Below, piece by piece: positions 1 through 8,122 of a stretch of DNA of 64,000 nt. The position numbers and the translations under genes are program-made. The notes under the pieces were generated by a model. It saw only the letters and a program-made list of their open reading frames with translations, did no database searches and had not been told where the DNA came from. Source of the stretch: Streptomyces sp. CB01580 (lineage in GTDB: Bacteria > Actinomycetota > Actinomycetes > Streptomycetales > Streptomycetaceae). Location of the stretch: contig NZ_LIXJ01000008.1 in assembly GCF_001905795.1 (NCBI RefSeq), forward strand, positions 35,229 to 99,228. Reading direction: 5' to 3'. The first letter of the stretch is position 1. Each line of letters begins with the position of its first letter.

Positions 1-256
1 CCGGGAGGTGGCGGCCCGCCGCTCTCGTGCATCGGGCGAGGCGTCGGGGCACGGGGTGGGCAGTGGTGCGTCGGGCGGCACGTCCGTGAGCCCGTATGGA
101 GAATTTTGTGTTGGCGCATGCTCGATAATCCCGAGAAACGAGCAACTCTTGCCATTCGGGTGCACCGTCGTGAACTATGGGCCTGCCGCCGGTGAAGACG
201 TCCCCCACGGAACAGCCGCACCACCAGCACCACCCGCACAGACAGAAGGGACCACC

Positions 257-1429
257 GTGTCAGACCTGCGACTCGGCGTCATCGGGCTCGGCCTGCGCCG
301 CTCCATCGCGATGTCGGCCCACCGCCCCGGAGAGGGGTCGGCCATCACCGCCGTCTGCGACCTCGACCCGGAGGTGCGCCGACGCGAGGCCGAGCACTTC
401 GGCACCGATGTCGCCGTCGACGACTACAAGCTGCTCCTCGGACGCGACGACCTGGACGCGATCATCGTCGCCACCCCGGACGACACCCACGAGACCATCG
501 CCGTCGACGCGCTCCGGGCCGGCAAGGCCGTCTTCGTGGAGAAGCCGCTCGGCATCACGGTCGAGAGCTGCGACACCATCCTGCGCACGGCGTACGAGAC
601 CGGCACCCGGCTGTACGTCGGACACAACATGCGTCACATGGGTGTCGTGCGGCTCATGCGCGACGTCATCGCCCGCGGTGACATCGGCGAGCCGAAGGCC
701 GTCTGGGTACGGCACTTCGTCGGCTACGGCGGTGACTACTACTTCAAGGACTGGCACGCCGACCGGACCCGCACCACCGGTCTGCTGCTCCAGAAGGCCG
801 CCCACGACATCGACGTCCTGCACTGGCTGGCGGGTGGCTACACCCGCCGCGTCAACGCCCTCGGCGACCTCCTCGTCTACGGCGACCTGCCGCGCCGCGA
901 GCCGGACACACCGCGCCCGGCGAACTGGCTGCGCGAGTTCGACTGGCCGCCGACGGCCCGCAATGACCTGCACCACGTGGTGGACGTCGAGGACGTCTCG
1001 GTGATGAACATGCAGCTCGACAACGGCGTCGTGGCCGCGTACCAGCAGTGCCACTTCACCCCCGACTACTGGCGGAACTACACGGTCATCGGCACGGAGG
1101 GCCGCCTGGAGAACTTCGGCGACGGTCCGGGCGACGAGGTCAGGGTGTGGAACTCCGGACCCACCGGATACCGCCGTGACGCCGACATCACCTACCGGGT
1201 GCCCGACGCCGGCGGCTCGCACGGCGGTGGCGACACCCGGATCATGGCGGAGTTCTGTCGCTTCGTGCGCGACGGCGGAGTCACCGACACCTCGCCGGTC
1301 GCCGCCCGGATGAGCGTGGCCGCCGGTGTGCTCGCGACGCGCTCCCTGCGCGAGGGTGGTGTGCCGTACGAGGTGCCTGGCCTCGATCCGGAGCTGAGCG
1401 CGTACTTCGAGCGCGGCCAGGTCCGCTGA
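257..1429 (+). CDS. Gfo/Idh/MocA-family NAD(P)-dependent oxidoreductase
   Basis: About 390 aa. The N-terminal Rossmann fold opens with a GxGxxx nucleotide loop near residues 10-15. The family signature EKP is at residues 95-97, and the C-terminal alpha/beta dehydrogenase-like half follows. The family oxidises or reduces sugars, inositols and related hydroxyl compounds; the substrate cannot be read here. The reading frame is open from position 8, but the GTG at 257 is preferred: AGAAGGG lies 7-14 nt upstream, and homology starts immediately with the Rossmann strand, whereas the upstream 83 residues are low-complexity. It is followed by an inverted repeat and a C-rich repeat tract, so it is probably monocistronic. 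Confidence 0.85.
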   Translation: MSDLRLGVIGLGLRRSIAMSAHRPGEGSAITAVCDLDPEVRRREAEHFGTDVAVDDYKLLLGRDDLDAIIVATPDDTHETIAVDALRAGKAVFVEKPLGITVESCDTILRTAYETGTRLYVGHNMRHMGVVRLMRDVIARGDIGEPKAVWVRHFVGYGGDYYFKDWHADRTRTTGLLLQKAAHDIDVLHWLAGGYTRRVNALGDLLVYGDLPRREPDTPRPANWLREFDWPPTARNDLHHVVDVEDVSVMNMQLDNGVVAAYQQCHFTPDYWRNYTVIGTEGRLENFGDGPGDEVRVWNSGPTGYRRDADITYRVPDAGGSHGGGDTRIMAEFCRFVRDGGVTDTSPVAARMSVAAGVLATRSLREGGVPYEVPGLDPELSAYFERGQVR

Positions 1430-1435
1430 GGCGCC

Positions 1436-1468
1436 CCGGGGCCCGATCGGTTCGATCGGTTCGACCGG
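1436..1468 (+). terminator. Candidate hairpin terminator after the oxidoreductase
   Basis: Just after the stop, GCCCGATCG (from 1441) can pair with CGACCGGGC ending near 1470, with one mismatch and a loop containing two GATCGGTT copies. There is no T-run, as is usual for actinomycete hairpins. Confidence 0.4.
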
Positions 1469-1484
1469 GCCGGAGGGTGTCGCG

Positions 1485-1562
1485 CCCCTCCGGCCCGCCC
1501 CTCCGTCGCGCCCCTCCGGCTCGCCCCTCCGCCGCGCCCCTCCGGCTCGCCCCCTCCGGCCC
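1485..1562. repeat. Tandem 13-bp C-rich repeat
   Basis: CCCC runs start at 1485, 1498, 1511, 1524, 1537 and 1550, exactly 13 bp apart, with a final CCC at 1560. The unit is close to CCCCTCCGGCTCG. The G-rich complement on the minus strand has six evenly spaced G4 runs with 9-nt spacers. The rest of the 450-bp gap up to 1879 shows no gene; a start for the next gene at 1799 or 1817 is possible but poorly supported. Confidence 0.75.
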
Positions 1563-1879
1563 TCCGACGAGTGTGTCGACCGCATCGCCGCGCCCTTCGC
1601 CGAAGGAGTCGCAGCGTCACTTTTTGGTCATGCTCGGTGGGTGACCGGCATCGGCGGGTTTGACGACCGCCCGGAGACGCTTCGCTGTGATGCGTGAGGG
1701 CTCCGGGGGAGTTGATGGCATTCACCCGGTAAGTCCCGCGCCAGGATTCGAGGTGTCGGTCTCTCAGGGTCACCAGACCGCCACCATGAGAGTTCGGTGT
1801 GATCGATTTCACGCCAATGGGGCACATTGATGGCCGACTTCGAACGCGTGGCCGGATCGCGGTCGGCATAATCGCGTCC

Positions 1880-2881
1880 ATGTCGATCACGGGTGGAGAC
1901 GTCGTTGATCTGGGGCGGGGCCTGTACGCATGGCTCCCGCCGAAACGGGGCTGGGGGCTGGCGAACTGCGGCCTGCTCGTCTCACCCCGCGGCGCGCTCT
2001 GGATCGACACCCCCTACGACAGGACGCTGGCCGGCCGGTTCCTGGCCGAGTCGAGCGCGCTCCTGCCCCACGGCGTCTCCGTCGACCGAGTGATCGTCAC
2101 CCACGCGAACGGTGACCACTTCTGGGGCGCGGGTGTGCTCCCGGACGCGGAGATCATCGCGACCCGCGAGGCCCGCGAGCACATCCATTACGAACCCACG
2201 CCGCAGCAGCAGCACGCGCTCGTCACCGGCGGCGACCGGAAGTCCCCGCTCGGGGACTACCTCGCGCGCCACTTCGGCCCGTTCGACTGGTCGGGGACCG
2301 AGCCCGTGCACCCGACGACGTACTTCACCGGCGAGCTCGAACTGACCCTGGGGGAGTACCCGGTCCGGCTCACCGCCCTGCCCTCCGCCCACACCACCGG
2401 CGACCTGATGGTCCATCTGCCCGAGCAGAAGGCCGTGTTCAGCGGGGACGTCATCTTCTCCTCCACCGCGGCCCGGCCCGGTGACCACGCGGTGCACTGG
2501 GCGGGCCCGCTCGACAACGTGATCGCGGCCTGCGAACAGGTCCTCGCCACGGGCGCCGAGACGATCGTTCCGGGGCACGGACCGGTGCTCGACCGTGCCG
2601 GGGTGCGCGAGCACATCGTGTACCTGGAGTACGTGCGCGAGCGCGCCCACGCCTTCCACACCGCCGGCGTCCCCGCCCTGGAGGCGGCTCGCCGGGTCAT
2701 CGGCGAGGGCCGCTATCCGGAACTCGGGCTCCCCGAACGGCTGGTGGTGACCATCGGCAGCGAGTACCGGCAGCTCGACGGCTCCGAACTGCCCGGAGTG
2801 CTCCAGGTGATGACCGATGTCGCCGTCGTCGCCAGGGAAGTGGAGCAGTCCCGCGAGCCGGTGGGTACGGCCGAGCAGTGA
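1880..2881 (+). CDS. MBL-fold metallo-hydrolase with variant metal motif
   Basis: 333 aa. A metallo-beta-lactamase fold hydrolase. The first metal motif reads H75-A-N77-G-D79-H80 in place of the usual HxHxDH, so the second His is Asn. The downstream H (SAHTTGD), D (SGDVIF) and H (PGHGPVL) ligands are in the expected order. This HANGDH variant is, as far as I recall, shared by a group of actinobacterial MBL proteins. The substrate is unknown. The frame is open from a GTG at 1799, with an ATG at 1817. The ATG at 1880 is chosen because recognisable homology begins close to it, although no strong ribosome site is seen. The gene stands alone, 114 bp before the conservon. Confidence 0.75.
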   Translation: MSITGGDVVDLGRGLYAWLPPKRGWGLANCGLLVSPRGALWIDTPYDRTLAGRFLAESSALLPHGVSVDRVIVTHANGDHFWGAGVLPDAEIIATREAREHIHYEPTPQQQHALVTGGDRKSPLGDYLARHFGPFDWSGTEPVHPTTYFTGELELTLGEYPVRLTALPSAHTTGDLMVHLPEQKAVFSGDVIFSSTAARPGDHAVHWAGPLDNVIAACEQVLATGAETIVPGHGPVLDRAGVREHIVYLEYVRERAHAFHTAGVPALEAARRVIGEGRYPELGLPERLVVTIGSEYRQLDGSELPGVLQVMTDVAVVAREVEQSREPVGTAEQ

Positions 2882-2995
2882 GCAGAGTCTCCGCGGCCGT
2901 TTCCGCCGGACACCGGTCCGGGCAGCCGGAGGCCCGGACCGGCCGAAGACCCACGTGGCCGACGACCGGTCCGACGACAGGGATGTGGTGACGGC

Positions 2996-4576
2996 ATGGG
3001 ATGGATCGTGGCGCTGATCGCCGCCTTCGTGGCCGTGGCGGCGGGCGTCCGCACACGGGACGTGGCGCGTTCGGAGCACCTGGCGCTGGCCCGCGCCGAG
3101 ATGGCCGAACGGCAGGCGAAGGCCGCCGAGGCCCGTACCGCCGCCCTCACCGACGAGATCCGGCAGCTGGCCCGCCGTCGCATACCCGCCGCCGCGCTCG
3201 CCCTCTCCCACCCCACCGCACCGGTCCCCGGGCTGAGGGAGCCGGGCGAGATCGACAGCGAGGCCGCCCGGCTGCTCGCCGAGGCCGTACAGGCCACCCG
3301 CGCGGCGGTCGTCGAGGAGCGCGGACGGGTCGACGCCGCCGCCCGCGCGGCGATGCGCGGCACCTCCGCGAAGATCCAGTCCTTGCTCAACCAGTCGCAG
3401 CAACTGCTCCACGAGCTCCAGCACGAATACGACGACCCCCGGATCCTGCAGCTCGACTTCCGCAACGAACTGGCGTTGCGGCGCACCCAGGCCACCGCCG
3501 TGCTGTGCGACGCCTGGCCGGGGCTCGCCCGGCAGAACTCGCCGCTGGTCGAGATCGTGCTCGGCGCCCAGTCCCGCGTCGCGGGTTACGAACGGATCAA
3601 GGTCGCCAACCATCTGCGCGACGAACGGCTCGCACTGGTCGCCCGCGCCGCCGAACCCCTTGCCATCGCGCTCGCCGAACTGCTGGCCAACGCCACGGCG
3701 TACTCGCATCCCGACACCGACGTGCAGGTGACCGTCCAGCAGAACGGGGGTCGCGGGGCGTTCCTGGTCGTCGACGACGGTGGCATCGGCATGGACGACG
3801 ACCAGCTGGAACGGGCCCGCGGGCTGCTGGCCGGCCGGTCCGAGGTGCTCCTGACCGAGCTGGGCGACCCTCCCAGGACCGGCTTCGCCGTCGTCGGACG
3901 GCTCGTGGCGCAGTACGGCTTCGGCTGTCACATCGAGGCGTCGCCGTTCGGCGGCATGCGGACGATGCTGCGCGTCCCCGCCCACCTGCTGACCGTGCTG
4001 GAGGACGACCACAGTCTGTCCGCGCTCGCCCCGGCACCGATCCGGTCCCACGGCCCGGCACCGGCGTCCGGGTCCGCCGTCCCGGCGGGTGCCGCGGCAC
4101 CTTCGGGTTTCGCGCACGGCCCCACGGCGCCCTCCGGTTCCGCTGTGTCCTCTGGATCCTCCGGTTCCGCGACCGGGCACACGCCCGCCGCCGCGACCAC
4201 GGCCACGGCCTCGTCCATCGCCCCCGACTCCGCCGAGTCCTCCACACCCGACTCCGCTCCCGGGAAGGCATCCGCCTCCGCCGGGCAGCCCACCGGGCTC
4301 CCCACCCGCCGCCGGCGCTCCCCGAGACCGGCCCCGGTCCGTTCCGCCACGGCGGCCGGCCGGGACCGCGAAAGCGTGCCCCGTACACCGGAGCAGGCGG
4401 GGGCTTCCTGGGCGGCGCTCCAACAAGGCACCCTCAACGGCAGGAGTTCGACCGGACGGGCGGCCGCCGCACCCGCACCGGACGGCCGTGCGTGCCACCG
4501 CCCCGACGACGAGCACGGCCACCACGACCACGAGCACCACCATGACGGCCAGGACGACCAAGGAGACGAGACGTGA
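2996..4576 (+). CDS. cvnA: Conservon sensor-kinase-like protein CvnA (short form)
   Basis: 526 aa. One N-terminal membrane helix (residues about 2-18) is followed by a coiled region and a HATPase_c domain with N-box ELLANA (Asn232) and a DDGGIGM G1 box near 260. It lacks the large extracellular sensor domain of the second CvnA in this window. Residues about 350-500 are Ala/Pro/Ser-rich and probably disordered. The last 28 residues are extraordinarily rich in His, Asp and Glu. In characterised conservons (for example the rar/cvn9 locus of S. coelicolor) CvnA works at the membrane with CvnB-D as a G-protein-coupled-like switch. First gene of a five-gene operon; its stop overlaps the next start by 4 bp (GTGA). 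Confidence 0.88.
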   Translation: MGWIVALIAAFVAVAAGVRTRDVARSEHLALARAEMAERQAKAAEARTAALTDEIRQLARRRIPAAALALSHPTAPVPGLREPGEIDSEAARLLAEAVQATRAAVVEERGRVDAAARAAMRGTSAKIQSLLNQSQQLLHELQHEYDDPRILQLDFRNELALRRTQATAVLCDAWPGLARQNSPLVEIVLGAQSRVAGYERIKVANHLRDERLALVARAAEPLAIALAELLANATAYSHPDTDVQVTVQQNGGRGAFLVVDDGGIGMDDDQLERARGLLAGRSEVLLTELGDPPRTGFAVVGRLVAQYGFGCHIEASPFGGMRTMLRVPAHLLTVLEDDHSLSALAPAPIRSHGPAPASGSAVPAGAAAPSGFAHGPTAPSGSAVSSGSSGSATGHTPAAATTATASSIAPDSAESSTPDSAPGKASASAGQPTGLPTRRRRSPRPAPVRSATAAGRDRESVPRTPEQAGASWAALQQGTLNGRSSTGRAAAAPAPDGRACHRPDDEHGHHDHEHHHDGQDDQGDET

Positions 4577-4998
4577 GCGCCCCCACCCCCACCACCGGTG
4601 ACCTCGCCTGGGTGCTGACCCCCCTGCTGGAACTCCCCGGGGTCCAGCACGCCGTGGTCGCCACCGGTGACGGCCTCGTCGAGGGCGCGTCGCCCGGCCT
4701 CGATCAGGCCTCGGGCGAGCGGGTCGCCGCCATGACCGCCACGCTGCACGCCGCGGCCCGCGCGTTCACCACCGCTTTCACCGACGTCCAGTCGCCGCAC
4801 CTGGCGCAGACGGTCGTCGAGTCCGACCAGGGTTTCGCCATCGTCGTACCGGCCGGGAACAACACCACGCTCGCGCTGTTCGCGGAGCCCGGGGCCAAGC
4901 TCGGCGACATCGCGTACCAGATGCAGGTTCAGGTCAGCGCCCTGATCCGGGCGATGAACGCGCCCGCCCGCCGACCGGACATCGCCGACCGGCCATGA
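4573..4998 (+). CDS. cvnB: Roadblock/LC7-domain protein CvnB
   Basis: 141 aa, a single roadblock/LC7 (dynein light chain-like) fold covering nearly the whole protein. Such proteins act as partners or regulators of small GTPases and are invariably the second gene of conservons. The GTG start overlaps the cvnA stop, and the cvnB stop overlaps the next ATG, so translation is probably coupled. Only the GTG at 4573 fits the operon architecture. Confidence 0.9.
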   Translation: MSAPTPTTGDLAWVLTPLLELPGVQHAVVATGDGLVEGASPGLDQASGERVAAMTATLHAAARAFTTAFTDVQSPHLAQTVVESDQGFAIVVPAGNNTTLALFAEPGAKLGDIAYQMQVQVSALIRAMNAPARRPDIADRP

Positions 4999-5348
4999 CC
5001 GCCGGCCGAGGACGCCGCCTGATCCCCGCCTACCTGGTCACCGGCGGCCGGTCCCGGCCCGCCGGGCCCGCACTCGACCGGCTCGCCGTGCTCGTACGCA
5101 CCGACACGGCACTGCCCCCGGACACCGGTTCCGAGCAGCGCAGACTGTGCGAACTGCTGGAACCGGGCGCGCTCACCGTCGTCGAGTGCGCCGCCCACCT
5201 GGATCTGCCGGTCAGCGCAACCGTCTTCCTGGCCACGGACCTCGCGGCCGCCGGACATCTGCACACCCGACCGCCCATCCCCAGCGCAGGGGAGATCGAC
5301 CGGTCGCTCGTCGAGAGGCTGCTCGTTGGACTCCGCTCCCTCCACTGA
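4995..5348 (+). CDS. cvnC: DUF742 protein CvnC
   Basis: 117 aa. Matches the DUF742 family that always sits between the roadblock and GTPase genes of conservons. A winged-helix-like stretch (ALTVVECAAHLDLPVSATV and onward) ends in the usual HTRPP-containing tail. The molecular role is unknown; it is thought to associate with the CvnABD complex at the membrane. It overlaps cvnB by 4 bp and cvnD by 23 bp. Confidence 0.88.
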   Translation: MTAGRGRRLIPAYLVTGGRSRPAGPALDRLAVLVRTDTALPPDTGSEQRRLCELLEPGALTVVECAAHLDLPVSATVFLATDLAAAGHLHTRPPIPSAGEIDRSLVERLLVGLRSLH

Positions 5349-5940
5349 CCGCGCGGGCGTCGGCTATCTGCCGTCCGCCGCCCGGACCCTGATGAAAATC
5401 GTCGTCACAGGTCCGTTCGGCGTGGGCAAGACCACGCTGATCCGTACGCTCTCGGAGATCGCCACGCTCCACACCGAAGAGGCGATGACCCAGTCCAGCA
5501 CCCGGTTCGACGACACCGCGGGCCTGCCGGACAAGACCACGACCACCGTGGCCGTCGACTTCGGCCGGCTCACCGTCCTCGACGACCTGGTGCTCTACCT
5601 GTTCGGCACCCCGGGCCAGCAACGGTTCTTCCCGCTCTGGGAGGACATCGTGCGCGGCGCGCTCGGCGCACTCGTCCTGGTCGACACCCGCAGGCTCGCC
5701 GACTCCTTCGCGGTCATGGACATGGTCGAGGAGCAGGGGCTGCCGTACGCCGTGGCCGTCAATCGCTTCCCCGACGCCCCCGCCCACAGCGACGAGGTCC
5801 TCCGCAAGCACCTCGACCTCGCCCCCGAGACACCGCTGGTGCAGTGCGACGCACGCGAACGCCGAGGCAGCATCGACGCGCTGATCGCACTGGCCGAGCA
5901 CGTGCTGACCCGACTGCCCCGCCCCGAGGACGCGTCATGA
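5326..5940 (+). CDS. cvnD: Conservon GTP-binding protein CvnD
   Basis: 204 aa. Ras-like/MglA-type GTPase. The P-loop GPFGVGKT lies at residues 29-36, and the G3-like segment FGTPGQ near residue 92 replaces DxxG. The G4 position reads NRF rather than NKxD, as is common in this subfamily. The start is a TTG at 5326 inside cvnC; a later ATG at residue 23 would remove the typical MDSxPS leader of conservon GTPases, so TTG is preferred. It is expected to be the nucleotide switch of the CvnA-D complex. Confidence 0.88.
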   Translation: MDSAPSTDRAGVGYLPSAARTLMKIVVTGPFGVGKTTLIRTLSEIATLHTEEAMTQSSTRFDDTAGLPDKTTTTVAVDFGRLTVLDDLVLYLFGTPGQQRFFPLWEDIVRGALGALVLVDTRRLADSFAVMDMVEEQGLPYAVAVNRFPDAPAHSDEVLRKHLDLAPETPLVQCDARERRGSIDALIALAEHVLTRLPRPEDAS

Positions 5941-7292
5941 CACCGTTCGTACAGCCTCCGCAGCCCCTCGCGCTGTACGGCCCGGACTTCGCCGCCGATC
6001 CGCAGGGGCACTACCGGCGGTTGCGGGAGCACGGCCCGCTCGCCCCCGTCCGGCTCGCCCCCGGCATCGACGCGCTCCTGGTCATCGACTACCAGGCCGC
6101 CGTCGACCTGCTGCGCGACACCCACACCTTCACCAAGGACCCGCGCGCCTGGCAGGCAACCGTCCCCGAGGACTCGCCGGTCCTGCCGATGCTCGGATAC
6201 CGGCCCACCGCGCTGTTCAGCGACGGCCAGGTGCACGCCCGCTACCGCGAGGCCATCAACGACGGCCTCGCCCTGATCGAGCCGCACGTCCTGCGGGCCG
6301 AGGTCGCCGGGGTCGCCCGCCGCCTGATCGGCGAGTTCTCCGCCACCGGCAGCGGCGACCTGATCGCCCAGTACGCCCGACGTCTTCCGCTGCACGTCTT
6401 CGCCACCTGGTTCGGCGTGGCTCCCGGTGATGCCGAGCGCGTCGTCGACGGCATCGCCGGGATGTTCAACTCCGCCGAGAACGCCGCCACCGCGTACGCC
6501 GACCTCGTCCGCGTCGTCACCGATCTGGTCGCCGCCCGGCGTGCCCGGCCGCTCCGCGACCTGACCTCGTACCTCCTCGCCCATCCGGCGGGTCTGGACA
6601 ACGACGAGACGGTGCGTCAGATCACCCTGCTCATGAGCGCCGGTCACGATCCGACGACGAATCTGATCGGCAACGCGCTGCTGCACATGCTCACCGACGC
6701 CCGCTACGCGGGTTCGCTGCACGGCGGCGCGATGACGGCGCACGAGGCGATCGACGAGGTCCTCTGGCAGGATCCGCCGCTGGCCAATCTCTCGGCCCAC
6801 TACCCGCGCCACGACACGGAGTTCCACGGCGTCCGGCTGCGCGCCGGACAACTGGTCCTGGTCTCCTACGCGGCGGCCAACACCCAGTCCGGGCCCGGCT
6901 TCTCGGCCCCGGGAACCCGCTCCGGATCCAGCGCCCACCTGGCCTGGTCGGCCGGTCCGCACCGGTGCCCGGCGAAGCAACCGGCGCTGCTGATCGCGAT
7001 GACCGCGATCGAGCAGCTCACCAGTCAGCTGTGCGATGTGGAATTGAGTATTCCGGTCGATGGTCTGAAGTGGCGTCCGGGACCCTTCCACCGTGCCCTC
7101 GTGAGGCTTCCGGTACGTTTCACTCCTGTCGAGATGAACGCGGCCATGGAGCCGACGGACGCGGCCACGACGCCGGACGACGCAGCCGACATCGCGCACG
7201 ACCTCGCACGGGGCGTCACGCACGACCTCACGCGAGGTGTCGCGCACGACCTCACGCGGGAAGGCCCGCCGGCGGCGTCGATCGGTCCGTGA
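5937..7292 (+). CDS. Conservon cytochrome P450, CYP157-like, lacking ExxR arginine
   Basis: 451 aa. P450 fold with I-helix AGHDPTT, and a heme-ligand loop WSAGPHRCP with Cys344. The K-helix reads E274-V-L-W277, so the normally invariant Arg of ExxR is Trp. The CYP157 family of Streptomyces is known to lack ExxR and to reside in conservons, which fits both sequence and place. The ATG overlaps the cvnD stop (ATGA). The C-terminus carries three imperfect 8-residue repeats (HDLxRGV type) after the last P450 strand. Known conservons of this type (rarA-E) influence morphology and secondary metabolism; the substrate is unknown. Confidence 0.85.
   Translation: MTPFVQPPQPLALYGPDFAADPQGHYRRLREHGPLAPVRLAPGIDALLVIDYQAAVDLLRDTHTFTKDPRAWQATVPEDSPVLPMLGYRPTALFSDGQVHARYREAINDGLALIEPHVLRAEVAGVARRLIGEFSATGSGDLIAQYARRLPLHVFATWFGVAPGDAERVVDGIAGMFNSAENAATAYADLVRVVTDLVAARRARPLRDLTSYLLAHPAGLDNDETVRQITLLMSAGHDPTTNLIGNALLHMLTDARYAGSLHGGAMTAHEAIDEVLWQDPPLANLSAHYPRHDTEFHGVRLRAGQLVLVSYAAANTQSGPGFSAPGTRSGSSAHLAWSAGPHRCPAKQPALLIAMTAIEQLTSQLCDVELSIPVDGLKWRPGPFHRALVRLPVRFTPVEMNAAMEPTDAATTPDDAADIAHDLARGVTHDLTRGVAHDLTREGPPAASIGP
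7194..7265 (+). repeat. Three 24-bp tandem repeats in the P450 3' end
   Basis: Units at 7194-7217, 7218-7241 and 7242-7265 each contain CACGACCTC and encode (A/T)HDL(A/T)R repeats. Their length is a multiple of three, so copy changes keep the frame. Confidence 0.8.
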
Positions 7293-7396
7293 ACCGTGTC
7301 GGTAGTACGCCGAACGGGTGAGGGGCGAGAGAATTGCCCGATGAACAGCGGGCGCAGCGGGCGCAACGCCGATCGAAGTACAGACGGGGTGGTCCG

Positions 7397-7795
7397 GTGA
7401 GCAGGTATGACAGGTACGACGTCACGGACGAGCAGTGGGAGGGGCTTGCCCAGGTCGTACCTCTGCGCAGCCGCAACGAATGGCCGTCCAGGGTCGATCA
7501 CCGCACGGTCCCGGACGAGATCCCGGAAGCCGAACAACGGCGCCTCGTCGTGATCCGGGTCCAGGTCTTCGCGGACGCGCGCGAGGTCGCGGAATACCTG
7601 GTCGCGCAGGTTCCGGTGCTGCTCGACCTGACCAGCGCCGAGACGGACGTGGCCAAGCGCATCCTGGACTTCACCAGCGGGGTCGTCTTCGGGCTGGGCA
7701 GCGGGATGCACCGGGTCGACCGGAACGTCTTCCTGCTGTCACCGGTCGGCATGGAGGTCGAGGGGGCCGCGGCGGCGGGCCTCCCGGGTTCGTAG
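7397..7795 (+). CDS. sepF: SepF-family cell-division protein (short paralogue)
   Basis: 132 aa. The C-terminal 80 residues form a SepF domain (LVVIRVQVFADAREVAEYL, then a GxVFGLGSGMHRV segment). SepF binds FtsZ and the membrane. Here the usual N-terminal amphipathic membrane-targeting helix is absent, so this is one of the extra SepF paralogues of Streptomyces (SepF2/SepF3 type) rather than the main division protein next to ftsZ. GTG at 7397 follows GGGGTGG at a good distance; a TTG at 7334 would add 21 basic residues and cannot be excluded. Confidence 0.8.
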   Translation: MSRYDRYDVTDEQWEGLAQVVPLRSRNEWPSRVDHRTVPDEIPEAEQRRLVVIRVQVFADAREVAEYLVAQVPVLLDLTSAETDVAKRILDFTSGVVFGLGSGMHRVDRNVFLLSPVGMEVEGAAAAGLPGS

Positions 7796-8122
7796 CGGAG
7801 CCGGCCCCCGGTTCGTGGAGGGCGGGCGGCAGCGGTGTGCGGGCGCCGGTCGGGCGGGTGTGCGGCGGTCGCGTGGCGAGTGGGGTGTGGTGGTGCCGGG
7901 GCGGGTCGGTCGGTTGGGGTGCGGGTGCCGGGGTGGGGCGGGTCGGTTCGGGTGGGGCGCGGGTGCCGGGGTGGGCCGGTTCGGGGTGGCTCCGGTGGGG
8001 GAAGGTCCCTCGATCGAGGGAATTGCGGCCGTGCAGGATTGCCGCGACAGACGTAGCCCGATCGTAGGAAGGTCCGTCTGGCGGAACGATTCTTCTCCGC
8101 GTGGTCTGCATACGGTCCGCCC
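7796..8122. other. Intergenic region with G-rich repeats and a palindrome
   Basis: 327 bp without a supported gene. A 17-bp direct repeat, GCGGGTGCCGGGGTGGG, occurs at 7921-7937 and 7959-7975 inside a longer G/T-rich tract on the plus strand. The perfect 14-bp palindrome CCCTCGATCGAGGG lies at 8007-8020, about 100 bp upstream of the next start, in a position suited to an operator. AT content rises just before 8123, consistent with a promoter there. Confidence 0.5.

Noticed and set aside
8..256. N-terminal extension of the first oxidoreductase
   Set aside because: In frame, but low-complexity and without homology; the GTG at 257 has a ribosome site and starts at the Rossmann strand.
1982..4561. 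Minus-strand open frame of 859 codons
   Set aside because: Antisense to the MBL and cvnA genes; composition is Gly/Arg/Val-rich, typical of high-GC shadow frames.
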